DNA from: Dentipellis sp. KUC8613
Lineage: Eukaryota; Basidiomycota; Agaricomycetes; Russulales; Hericiaceae
Assembly (NCBI GenBank): GCA_002286715.1
Contig: NSJX01000007.1
Coordinates: 189,863-253,862 of the forward strand
Length of the DNA stretch: 64,000 nt
Direction: 5' to 3'
Shown here: one piece after another, positions 1-12,087 of the stretch
How the letters are laid out: every line of letters begins with the position of its first letter
How positions within the stretch are numbered: the first letter of the stretch is position 1
The notes under the pieces: generated by a model
What the model was told of the DNA's origin: nothing
The model's database searches: none
Seen by the model: the letters and a program-made list of their open reading frames with translations, nothing else
Made by a program: the position numbers and the translations under genes

Positions 1-17
1 AGGACAATGATTTGCAG

Positions 18-3000
18 TCTCTGCTTGGTTTCGCGATTCCGTCGTCAACTAACATAGTCTGGACTCGGGCCATGCGGCGTCTTCTCGTTCTTGTTGGCCG
101 TGCTCTACGCTTCAACGAGCCTATTCTGCTTGTAGGTGAGACGGGGACTGGCAAGACGTCGATCTGCCAGATATATGCAGATGCCGTGCACAAGCGTCTT
201 GTTGCTGTGAATTGCCACCAGAACACAGAGACAGCGGATCTCATCGGCGGTCTGCGACCCGTTCGTGATAGGACGGCCATTGTAGCAGAGGCCACTCAAC
301 AAGCCGTTGCGCTCCTATCCGAACATGCTGTGGCGTTCCCATCTACCGACTTTCAAACACTCATGCCCTTGCTCGATAACTTGGCTAAGACTCCTTCATT
401 GAAAGGCCAAGTTGAAGAGGTGCGACTCAAGTTCCAGCGTGCGGCGGCGATCTTCCAGTGGCACGACGGTCCTTTGGTGGAAGCTATGCAACAAGGCGAT
501 GTCGTGCTTCTCGACGAGATTTCCTTGGCGGATGATTCTGTTTTGGAAAGACTGAACAGCGTATTGGAGCCAGAACGGACTGTGGTCCTTGCGGAGCGTG
601 GCGGGGACAACTCTGAAGACTCGATCATTCGTGCCACAGATGGATTCCAGCTGCTTGCCACGATGAACCCTGGAGGCGATTTCGGCAAGAAAGAATTGTC
701 GCCTGCTTTGCGCAATCGATTCACCGAGATATGGGTACCGGCTGTTGATGATCGGTCCGATATTGAGCAAATCGTCGATAGCTCATGGCGACATGAATGC
801 CTTCGGCCTTACACAGCCAAACTCCTGGACTTCTACGACTGGTTGAGTGGACGTGCGCAAGAGCGTCACCTTCTTGGCTTGAGAGACATACTGGTATCGT
901 CAATCTAAATTATGCCATTTCTTCCCCTCTAATAGAATCTTCCAGGCTTGGGTGGACTTCGCCAACTCTATTTTGAATTCGGAGGCTATGGAAGCGATGC
1001 CATTGAACGAGATTTTTGTAAGTAAACAAATTCATCTGATCTATCTCTTTCTAACGTACACATATAGCATCATGCGGCCTACATGACTTGTTTGGACGGA
1101 CTTGGCTCTTTACCACAGCTTGCCGGCTATTCCCAAATGGGCTTACAAGCTCTGAAAGACGAAGCAGTCAGAAAACTCTACGAGCTCGCTCCTTTGTCCC
1201 ATGATGAGGAATCGTCGGCCGTACCAGTTCATGACCCATCTCGTTTCGTACAACTCGGTGCATTCGCAGTTCCTCGCGGTCCTCTGGAACACGTTGTCGA
1301 CTCCTATAATCTTCAGGCGTCTACCACGCAAGATAACGCCATGCGTGTTGTCCGAGCATGTCAAGTTTCGAAACCGATCTTGCTGGAAGGTAGCCCGGGA
1401 GTTGGAAAGACTAGTCTCATCAAAGCCCTTGCGAATATCTGCGGGTACCACTTGTGCCGTATCAACTTGTCTGACCAAACGGAGTTGGCCGATCTGTTCG
1501 GTTCAGATCTCCCAGCCGAGGGAGGAGGGCCAAACGAATTTGCGTGGAAGGACGCCGAGTTCTTGACTGCCTTGCAAGAAGGTCACTGGGTCCTCTTGGA
1601 CGAGATGAATTTAGCTCCGCAGGCTGTTCTCGAAGGTCTTAATGCTGTTCTGGACCACCGAGGCACTGTCTACATACCAGAGCTGGGACGCTCGTTCACC
1701 AGGCATCCGTGTTTCCGCGTTTTTGCAGCCCAGAATCCCATACAACAAGGCGGCGGTCGGAAGGGTCTCCCCAAGTCTTTCGTCAACCGTTTCTCCAGGG
1801 TGTATGTGCAACCGTTGACATCCACCGATCTCCTTCAGATCTGCCGACATGGGTTCCCCGACTACCCTGTGGATTGGCTCAAGGGCATGATTTCTTTCAC
1901 CACCAACCTGGAAGTAGAAACCACCGAGCATCAGTCATTTGCGAGGTCTGGCGCACCATGGGAATTCAACCTCCGTGATGTTGCTCGTTGGCTAGGCTTA
2001 CTGCAAACACCTTCTAGACCACTACATCCCATCGAACACCTCCATAACGTTTATCTCACGAGATTCAGGACCGTTGAAGACCAAACAAGGGCTCAAGACC
2101 TGTTTGCGCGAGTTTTTGGCGCCGACTGTCGTAGTCCTTCCCGCGCACCTCAACCATCCATATCACCACGCTACGTCCAAGTGGGCCATTTCATCACTGG
2201 TCGGAAGAATTTCTCTTCCTTATCACGGTCGGGGCGCCTTCTTCAAACGCACCTATTACCTATGGAGGCCATCGGTGTTGCGCTCGAGCAAAACTCGTTG
2301 ATTATTCTCACTGGCCCACATGACAGCGGTAAGACTACTATGGTACGGTACATGGCTGACCTAACAGGAAACGTTCTGCATGAGGTATCCATCAGTAGCG
2401 GTACCGATACGATGGATCTCCTCGGTACATTCGAGCAGGTGGATATTGGGGGTCGTCGACTCGCTCTGAGTCAAAGGTGTCTCGCTCTCGTCGACGCCGT
2501 CTCGCGAACTCGAGAAGGTTCCCGGATGCGACAGCTACTTCAACCTTCCTTTGCTGGATCTGGCTCCGCTGGCTCTCTGACGTCAGATTCGAATCTTCGT
2601 ATGCTCGAGTCAGTTATCAAGGCGATTGGTCGGGAAGAAGCTCTCGATGATATCCAAATTTCTGAGAGAAGGGAACTTCTGATGGACATAGAACATGAAC
2701 TCTCTACCCCAGCGTCGTCGGGCAGGTTTGAGTGGACTGATGGTCCTCTCATTCGTGCTTTGAAAGAGGGTCATTGGATATTGATTGACGACGCTAATTT
2801 GTGCAGTCCTTCAGTCCTAGACAGACTGAACTCCTTGTGCGAACCTTCAGGTACAATTACCTTAAATGAACGAGGCTATGTCGACGGTAAGGTCCCCATT
2901 GTGACTCCCCACCCTCGCTTCAGGCTCTTCATGTCTCTTGATCCACAACATGGAGAACTATCTCGTGCCATGCGCAACCGCGGCGTTGAGATCTTCATCG

Positions 3001-6000
3001 CTAACAAGCAGACTCCGGAAGACCTTAGAAGGATTCAAGAATATCTGCGTCTCCCGCTGGGTTCTCCGGGTTGCAGACCCGGAGTACTTGCCGTCGACTT
3101 CGAACTTGCTCGTCGCGGTCTTTCTCGTTTACCATTTTTTCAGTCAGAGATCAGCTGGCCCTCAGGACAAATTATTGAACAAGATTCACCGTCATCTTCG
3201 TTGCTGCTCCTAACCGCCTCGTTGTTGTCGCCCTCCGAAACCATCCGCGAACGCGAAGCCATCTTGCAGCTTGTAGTCTCGTCAGCGGTTCCAGGATACA
3301 ATGCTCGTTTATCCAGATTCTTTTCCGGTGATTCTGTACCCGCTGATCGTCATGCGCTGAAGCCTTTAGGCGTCATCGTGGAAGCTATACGGAAGAGTCC
3401 AATGTTCCGAAAAGTGGAGGAGATGCGAAGAAGATACGGGCTCATATGGCCGGCATATCCTGATTTATTGACCTATCAGGTCAGTAACTCAATAAACATG
3501 ACCTCTGTATGTTATTTCTAAACAATCTGCCGTGATGTATCTAGCCCGTGGACTTCTTTATGAAATCTATCGTTCTTTCCCATTCGTACCCTGACCTGGA
3601 CCGTTCCTCTGCTCAATTCGCGACCCTACGCCTAATCGAACTTTTCGTAAGACTCATCGTAGACGGCCACTTAGAAAAACTGCTGGAGAAACCGTTTGCC
3701 AGTGAAGCGGGTAAATCGAAGCACGAGCAACCGCCCGTCCTCCAACAGGCCATCAAAGCTGCCGGAGATGTTATCGCATCGATATACCAACTTGCTTATG
3801 ATATATACGAAACTATAGGACCAGAGCTACCTGAATATGACTGCGTAAGCCCTCTATGTTCTTATCGATCGTTTACCTGACACCGCGATCACAGAGCGAC
3901 GTTGCCCTCGCTTTGAGGCTCCAAAAGTATGCGAAGTTCATATACAAAGCAAACGTCGATGGCTTCAATCTATCCGTGATTCAAGCTGTGACCGACTGGA
4001 TATTCGAGAGCCTACGAGAGTCGTCGAGTCGTTTCTCCATCGTCAAGGGGCTGGTTGATGGACTTACAAGGGTCATTACTCCTACGTCCGGCCTGGGTTT
4101 GGCGGATATATGGGCAGCCCTTTTGCAATCGTTGCCTTCCGTGAAACAACACCACCTCGAGCTTTTAGTCAAAGGATCATCTGACAGCCGGGTTTATCGT
4201 GAGTTTGAGGCTTTCCACGAGCTGGGCTGCGTTGACATCAACTCCTCATAGGCCGTCGCGCCGATATTCTCAACTTGATGGCATTGCAGGCGTTGCCCAA
4301 CAAAGACAACGAGAAGGAAACACTGTCACTTCAAGAAACGATTCAGGATATCCAAAACGTAATGTCCATTGTCGTACACAACTCACAGTGGGCTTGGTCT
4401 TGTCTAATACCTCCAACAGCAGCTCTCGAGTGGTGCTACTGACCAAGTTTCAACGGAAGCGATGGATGACGCTTTACTCTTGGTAAAAGAACTTGGTGTG
4501 CTCACGCTTCTGCGCACCGCTGATGCGCAGTCGGCTACGGTACGAGTGGCTCCCGTTGAATTCCATGGTCACATTTATGAGAATTTCAACCAGGTCATCG
4601 ACAGCCTTCTTGATATTGCGTGTCAAGATCCGCAAGGTCCTCTCGGCCGATTCGTCCCATATCGCCACGCCGTGTGGATGTTAGGAGCCAACAAACGTAA
4701 GGCTCACTCAAATATGTTTGTTGCTAGCTGACCTGTTGTGGAATAGTCACCGTTGTGTCGTCGGTCTCTCTGCATATGTCGTGGTTGAAAGCGTTGTGGA
4801 ATATGCATTACCTGGGAGGACCGTCTATTCTTTTGGAACCAACACAACTTTGGACGACTATATCCACATGGTGAGCTCTAGAATTCATGGTCCGGCCAAA
4901 CTGTCTTGAATCATTAATTCTGCGACAGGGACTGGGATGCAGTTTCTCTGCGATCCTCGCGACAATATGAGGCAGGCCTGTGCCGTCATTCCAAGCTGAC
5001 CCTTATGCGATCGGACTCACAAATGTCAAGGGTTCAGCAGCTCAATGTTCTGTTCCGCAGAGCTCTTTTAATCGTATGATTCGCAGCCCTGTTTTATATG
5101 CCGTGCAGGTGGCTTACTTCCCATCGTTCTAGCTCTCAGCCTGCTTCGACGAATCCTTCGACAATACCACGCGCGCAGCTCTGTACCACGAATACCAGGA
5201 CTCATCAACCGTCCGTTCACTAGTCGATCTGATAGGCCTACTTCAAAAGTCCAATCACCCTCAATTTGGCGCTGCTGCAAGCAAGCTGCTACCCATTGCA
5301 AAAGATATCGATCGGCAGGAATGCCCAGCATCATATACAATGGGCTATTGCTGGATAAGCTTGGCTCGCGTGTTCCTCGAGCTATATGTTCCTAATACTC
5401 CCGTTGACCCTTCCACCGCGCAGCAGTGCACTTTGGACTTTTGGACAGAAGAGCGACTTCGTATTTCAGAGGAAATCAAGCTGCAATCCGAATTGGAGAA
5501 GCGCACGACAGGGAATGACGGAAATGGAATGATTGACTACCTAACTCAGGAACTCCAAGCCGCCCAACACCAACTGGATAGCTGTCCCCCTTTGACAACC
5601 TCACGGCGTAGCGTTGATCGTCTGTCGGCATTTTGGATCGAAGTGTCCGAATTTCTTTCCAAGGTCATCCCAGCGGACAAGCTTGACACGCTGATAGCCC
5701 TCATGCGATCAGGAGATGCAGTTGCCGACACACGGGAACACGTTGTACAGGAATCTATCACTGGATTCTGTCAACGACTCGAGACTGTCTACACCGAGTT
5801 CGAGGATATCAACTCGCCATTGCAATGGGCTCTGCTGCAGATGAAGCTCGGCCTGCGTTTACTTGCTCATGCAAGTGTTCCTTCGGATGAGGGCGTTAGG
5901 AGTGTGGTCGAATCCCTTGTAGCTTTCCCTTCGGTGCAAAGCTGCCTGATGTTGCGTCATTCTTCTGTCAGCGGCACGAATCTGGGGCCGAATGCTTTCA

Positions 6001-9000
6001 AATTCGTGCTGCTTCAACTGAGTTCGCTTGCACTGGAGGTTGATGTTGGTCTGGACATCGGCTCTGAAGTTGAGACTCTCGCCAGTCTGTATGAGCAGGC
6101 TGTCCGTATGTGGTCCATTGACAGGAGCAGACGGGAAGAGGCCGAGAAAGCCTCACAGTCACTCTACAAGAGCAACGCGACGTCAAATGAGGCCGTTCCC
6201 GACTCGGTTCTGGAAGAACAAGAGTTCCTGGCCTTATTCCCCAACTTTGACGAGGTTCTCGAGGATGGGTCTGATGCTAGTCAAAAGGTCAAGCAGACCG
6301 AGAAGCCCTTGGCCGATGCATTGAACATGCAGCAACTCGCGAATCTGCACCTCCGTATGTTTGCCACCGACAGCCGCTCCAGATATGATTATTTGCATAC
6401 GGAAATCGAGTTCTTCAAGAACCGCGTCTCTATGGAACAACCGCTCATTGAAGCCAATATCAACAAGCTGCCGGAAACACTAGATCAATCGAGCCTCGTT
6501 CACCAACTGACCTTGATTCAGGACCGCTATCGTACTCTCGAGACGGTCTCCGATACTCCCGATCGACCATACGACTTCTATCTGGATCCCAATGTTCCCG
6601 AAATCCGGAAAGCGTCTACCCTCGTGGAGAGCATTAAAGAACGCCTGCAGGTGTTGATCCAAGAATGGCCTGACCAAATGGTATTGCAGCACCTTTCTGG
6701 CCGCTGTGACCAGATCCTGGGCCTCAGCCTTCACAGCTCTGTCGCGAAGGTGCTTTCCGCTCTGGAGCAGTTCCTTCTGCAGACTGAAGACTGGGAAATG
6801 TACGCGAACAAGGAAAACAGCCTTCGAGAGCATCGGCAGATGCTGACCACCCAAATTGTCGAATGGCGCCGATTGGAGCTTTCCGCTTGGCAAGGCCTCT
6901 TGGAGACGCAAGCAAAGACGTTTGAGCAGGGAGCCTCTGAGTGGTGGTTCCACCTGTACGAGCTCCTCGTCAGAGGACTGCTCAGTGCTGTTGATTATAC
7001 GAGCGAGGACGGCAAAGATGTCGAGGACTATGTCGAAAAGCTTCTTCCTCTCGTCGACAACTTCGTCCAGAGTTCTCCTTTGGGTCAGTTCAGTCGGCGT
7101 CTAGAGCTTCTGCAAAGCTTCGAAATTCTCCTCGGTCACCTCGCAGCTGTCAAGATGAACCAGGAGCAAGAGGCCTTACAGCGAGTAGCGCGTATTCTTT
7201 ATACGACTCGAAGCTACTACGCTCAGTTCCTTGGCAAGATCACGCAGTCACTCGCCTCCCAGAGGGCCGCTCTGGAGAAGGACATCAAAGGGTTTATCAA
7301 GCTTGCTAGCTGGCGGGACATCAATGTGCAGGCGTTGAAGCAGAGCGCGACCCGAACGCATCACCAGTTGTACAAATGCATCCGCAAGTTCCGGGAGATC
7401 ATGCGTCAACCCGTCAGCGAACATCTTCGGCCAGACCAGGCGTCCAACTCAGATAGCGTCCCAGCATTTGGCACCCCCGCTCCTCATCAACCCGAAGACA
7501 TTACAGAGGAATACGCGTTCCCTGCTCGGGCTGAAAGCGCCAAGCAAGCGCCGCATCTCCAGCAGCTGCCTTTGACTTACAAGAAGTATCAGACGCTCTT
7601 GAGCTCGCGCATTGGAGACTTCATCCGGACACGACCTTCGCACGACGTGGACAGCTTCGCGGGCGAAATCATCTCGACTGCCGACTCGTTAGCGTCGGAG
7701 TCGATTCCCAGCGATCTGCCTCCCGAACGCCGCCAGAAGCAAGCAAAAGCTCTCCTCGTGCGCAAGAGGAAGGCCTGGAGCGACCTGCTCAAGGAGCTCA
7801 AACGTGTTGGGTTCGCCGCGAATATCAAACCGGAGGTCCTCGAGCGGCAGAGAAGCGAGAGATGGATCCGCGAGCAGCCTGCCATTCCTCCTTCGCATGT
7901 TGAGTCTCCCGACATCAAGAGGATGGAGCGATACCTCTACAAGCTGAGGGGTCTTCTCCCGGACGTTCGGGCATCGCTGTCTGATCATAATCCCGATCTG
8001 CCCACTCGCGAACTGCAGCGAGGAGTCATGTTCCTTGAATCTGGAATGACGGTCGCCTTCCATGCGAGATCACAGTAAGTCTCGCGCATATGATATGGAC
8101 GCTGTCGATGCTGATACAAGTACCTACTAGTCTGGCGTCGCTGATCCCCAGTTACGACAACCTCGTCGACATGGCGAAACGCTTGGATATGCTCAAGGGC
8201 GCCGCGAGGATCGTAGCGTCGGGATCCGAGACGCTTACCCAGATCCTTCGTATCAAGGACTTCGTATGCAGATGCCACCACGCGCTGACCGAGACAAGTC
8301 GTCAACTGGAATCCTTCGGAAAACTGCCTTCTGCTCAGCCTGCTCCAGCCGAATTGTTACAGGGGATTAATGCGCTAATTGCTTCGACCGAGACTCATCG
8401 AACTGGTCTTTTCAAAGTCGTCAGCCATTTGAAGCTTACGAAGACGCCACTTCTGCTGGAAGGTACGCGGCATACTGACCCTTTAATTGGGATGTATTTA
8501 CTAACATGTTTGGTATGTAGACGAGTATGAGGCTGTCTGTGCGAGCGTGGCCCATATCGCAAAGACCATATCCCAACTGCGCTCCTGGGAGCAGGCTTAT
8601 ACACACGTCAGCTGCATCCTCATACCAGTTCGTAAATGGATAGAATCCGAACCCATAGCCGTGCCTCCCGCAATCATGCGAGATAGTTCGATCGATCCAG
8701 CAGACACTGACTACGCCATCGACACGCTTCTGACGACCGTCCAGGACATCCTGTCGAAACTTCCAGAGCAGCCCGAAGACGAGGACGAAGAAAACTACGT
8801 GAAAGAGACGTCCCGCACTTTGTCTCAGCTCAGCAACGCCTTGCGCGTGCAGTCCATCGTGCAGACTCTCGACCGCGTCGTGTCGCAACTCGCCGGAGCT
8901 TCCGAGGACGACATCCAGCTGAACATCGCGCGCCTGTTGCCATTTGTCAAGCGCTATGCTGTCCTGGTCGAAGAGCACCTGGAGGCACTCACAAAGTGGA

Positions 9001-11787
9001 CGGGCAGTCTCTTCAAGCTCGACTACGTCGTCTGCACGATCATCCACACCATTGCCAAGCAGGGCTTCTGCAAGCCTTCAGATCTGGAAGAAGGCAGTGA
9101 GGAAGCCGAAGGCGGTGAGTCGACAGGCGGGGTCGGGCTGGGCGAAGGCACGGGCAACGAGAACGTCAGCAAGGAGATTGAGGACGAGAGTCAGGTGGAG
9201 GGTTTGAAAGGCGATGAGGACGAGACGAAGCGGGATCGGCAGAATGAAGACGAGAATAAGGACAACACGATCGAGATGGCGGATGACTTTGAGGGTGAGA
9301 TGGAGGATGTACCGGATGATGGTGAGGAGGAGGAAGGAGACGAAGGGGAGGACGAGGGAGAAGGGCCGGAGGATCAGCTTGGGGATCTGGATGCGTCTGA
9401 TCCCGCAGCTGTGGATGAGAAGTTGTGGGGTGATGAAAAGGGTCCGGAAGGAGAGGACGAGGGAAAGACCCAGGAAGACCATTCGAAGTCCAAGGGCGAC
9501 GATTCGGAGACTGTTGCGAAGGAGGGGGAGAAATATAAAAAGGAGAAAGAGAAGGACAAGCAGAAGCCGGAGGACAAGCCACCGACAGACGACGCGCCAG
9601 AGGAGACGATGCACGACGAAGAGGCAGAAGAAGGGGCGGACATGACAGAGCCTAACGAGGCTGGAGCACCCGTCGATGACTATATCAAAGAGGCGGAGAC
9701 TCTAGACCTTCCGGAGGACCTGAATATGGAGATGGACGAAGGTGGCGAGCAGGAAGGAGGTCCGGAGAATGAGGATGAGGACGTCGACATGGACGAATCT
9801 GGTCAACAGGACGACGCGATGCCGGAGATGGAGGAAGGCGCGGAGGAGCGACCGACGTCCCCTCATGATGAAGCCAATGACGAGGCGATGGAGGATGAGT
9901 CTCAGACGGAGAAGCACGAGCAGGAAGGAGGGGAGGAAACCAACCCGGAAGACGAGACTTCCGACGATGCAATCGGAAAGCCAGACCTCGAGGCTGGAGA
10001 CGGCTCAGCAGGAGATGCAGCACCTGAGGAGTCCATGAACACCAATGTCCGCGATACTGCTACGACTGGTCAAGGAGCAGGTACTCAAGGTACCGCTGGT
10101 GCTGATGCCGGAGTAGGCGAACAAGCAAACCAGAAGGACGATGCGTATGTGTCATAACCTTGGCTTAATTTTCATCGCTGACATTTTCTGCAGGCAAGCG
10201 GTGGATGGTGAACAACAGGCGGATGCTCCCAACGAGCCCAGCTCTGGCGGTGGCGTAGCCACTACCGGTAACGAGCAGGGCACTGCGCCATCGCAAGAGA
10301 TGCCAAATTCTAGCATGTCTGCCAACCCCCTCCGCAGCCTTGGAGATGCCCTGAAGGAAATCCGCCAGCGCTTCGACGATATCCTGGAAAGCAGCGAGAC
10401 CGCCGAGCGGCCTGTCCCCCAAGCCGCCGACACCGCCGAACCTGCGGCGCAGCTCGAGTACCTTCATCCTGACGAGGAAGACCAAAACATGCAAGCGCTT
10501 GGCCCTGCTGGCGCGGAAGAAGTCGCCAAGCTCAGCGAGCTCCAGATTGTCGACGAAGAGACTACAGCTGAAAACGCTGATATCCCCATGGACATCGATG
10601 ATCAAACGCTCCCTGAACCTCTTTCGCAAGCCCAGCAGGCCTCTTCACTCAACGCCGAGCCTACGAGCGATGCCCTCCAAGAAGACGTCGAAAGCGCACT
10701 GACCCAGAACCAGGTTCGGGCGCAGCAGCCAGGACAGAAGCCGGAGTCCTCCACCGACACCTACGTACCAAAAGCCGAGCTGGATATCGAAGAGCCCGAA
10801 AGCCAGGAGGTCGTCGAGGCGGAGCTGAGGCGCTGGCAGGCCGAGGGCCACCCCCAGCAAGGCACCGAGCACCTCTGGCGCATGTACGAGTCCCTGACGC
10901 ACGACCTCTCCTTCGCGCTGTGCGAGCAGCTGCGCCTCATCCTCGAGCCGACGCTCGCGACGCGTCTCAAGGGCGACTACCGCACCGGGAAGCGTCTGAA
11001 CATGAAGAAGATCATCCCGTACATCGCCAGCGAGTACACGAAGGACAAGATCTGGCTCCGCCGGACGCGCCCCAGCCAGCGCGAGTACCAGGTTCTCATC
11101 GCGCTGGACGACTCGCGGTCGATGGCCGAGTCGCACTCCGTCCACCTGGCATACGAGACGCTCGCTCTGGTCTCGAAGGCGCTCAGTCGGCTCGAAGTCG
11201 GAGACATCGGGATCGCCAAGTTCGGAGAGGCGGTGGAGGTGCTACATGGGTTCGACGAGGGTCCGTTCACAGATCAGGCTGGCATGCGCGTTATGAGCTC
11301 GTTCGGGTTCCACCAGCGCGCGACCAACGTGCTCTCGCTTGTTGAAACGAGCCTGAAGATCCTCGAGGCGGCCCGGGAGCACCGGTCCTCTGCGTCGTCG
11401 GCGGAGCTGTGGCAGTTGGAGATCATCATCTCGGACGGTATCTGCCAGGACCACGAAAAGCTGCGGACCGTGCTTCGCAAGGCAGAAGAGCAGCGCGTAA
11501 TGGTGGTCTTCATCGTCATTGATTCGCTGCACGCGAACACGACTAATGCAGCAGCTGGCGCGGGGAAGCCTGCGACCGAGGGGGCTGGCGCTGCGCATCA
11601 AAATTCCATCCTGTCGATGAATCAGGTGGCTTACAAAAATGTGGATGGGAGGATGGAGCTGCAGATGCAGAGGTATCTGGACTCGTTCCCATTCGAGTAT
11701 TATGTGGTGTTGAGGAGCGTGGAGGCGTTGCCGGAGGTGTTGTCGAGTACTTTGAAGCAGTTCTTTGAGCGTATTTCTGAAGATTGA
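18..11787 (+). CDS. MDN1: Midasin (AAA ATPase of 60S ribosome biogenesis), 5' end outside window
   Basis: Midasin is a giant dynein-like AAA protein that removes assembly factors from pre-60S particles in the nucleolus and nucleoplasm. The window opens on an intron end (TTTGCAG at 11-17), then the equivalent of AAA4 (Walker A GETGTGKT near 135, then NCHQNTETADL). AAA5 follows (GSPGVGKTS near 1390, LLDEMNLAPQ Walker B, GGGRKGLPKSFVNRF), then AAA6 (GPHDSGKTT near 2310, DDANLCSPSVLDRLN Walker B-like). A long alpha-helical linker spans about 3.5-9.05 kb, with introns for example at 896-951, 1021-1067, 3481-3544, 3845-3892 and 4202-4250. An Asp/Glu-rich stretch lies at about 9.06-10.15 kb. The C-terminal MIDAS (VWA) domain has DDSRS near 11108, TNVLS, and ISDG near 11430. 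The domain order matches the family, and the gene ends at TGA 11785-11787. The N-terminus and AAA1-3 lie upstream of the window. Exon edges in the linker between 4.2 and 5.3 kb are the least certain. Confidence 0.96.
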
Positions 11788-12087
11788 ATGTATCTCTTGT
11801 TATCTGGTTGTCACAATGTCATCTAATATTGAAGTGTATTGTTTCTTTGCTGTTCTTACGACTGAACATGTCCTTGACCTGGGGAAATCCAAGAAGCAGA
11901 CCGTGACGCGTCGTGCACATGATCGTCGGAGTCAGTCACGCCACGTAAGCGCGGCCTCTGATTGGCCGGTCTGCATCCGCATTGGGCGAACCGCCGCGCC
12001 TTGCTTCCGCTCAAGTCGAGAGATTACAGCGCGCGCCCAGCTGGCCTTTCAGCTTGATTCCTCACCGTATAGTGTCTACACCTCACA
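11788..12087. other. Intergenic, MDN1 3' end to NPP 5' end
   Basis: This 300 bp gap holds the midasin 3' untranslated region and the promoter of the phosphodiesterase. I see no open frame or RNA gene that can be supported. Confidence 0.6.

Noticed and set aside
9078..9614. 178-codon minus-strand frame, very Leu/Arg-rich
   Set aside because: It is the antisense of the Asp/Glu codon tract of midasin; GAG/GAC repeats read backwards give Leu/Val. No domain and no start context.
10645..11145. 166-codon minus-strand frame antisense to midasin
   Set aside because: Shadow of a GC-rich coding exon whose plus-strand frame has the conserved MIDAS approach sequence.
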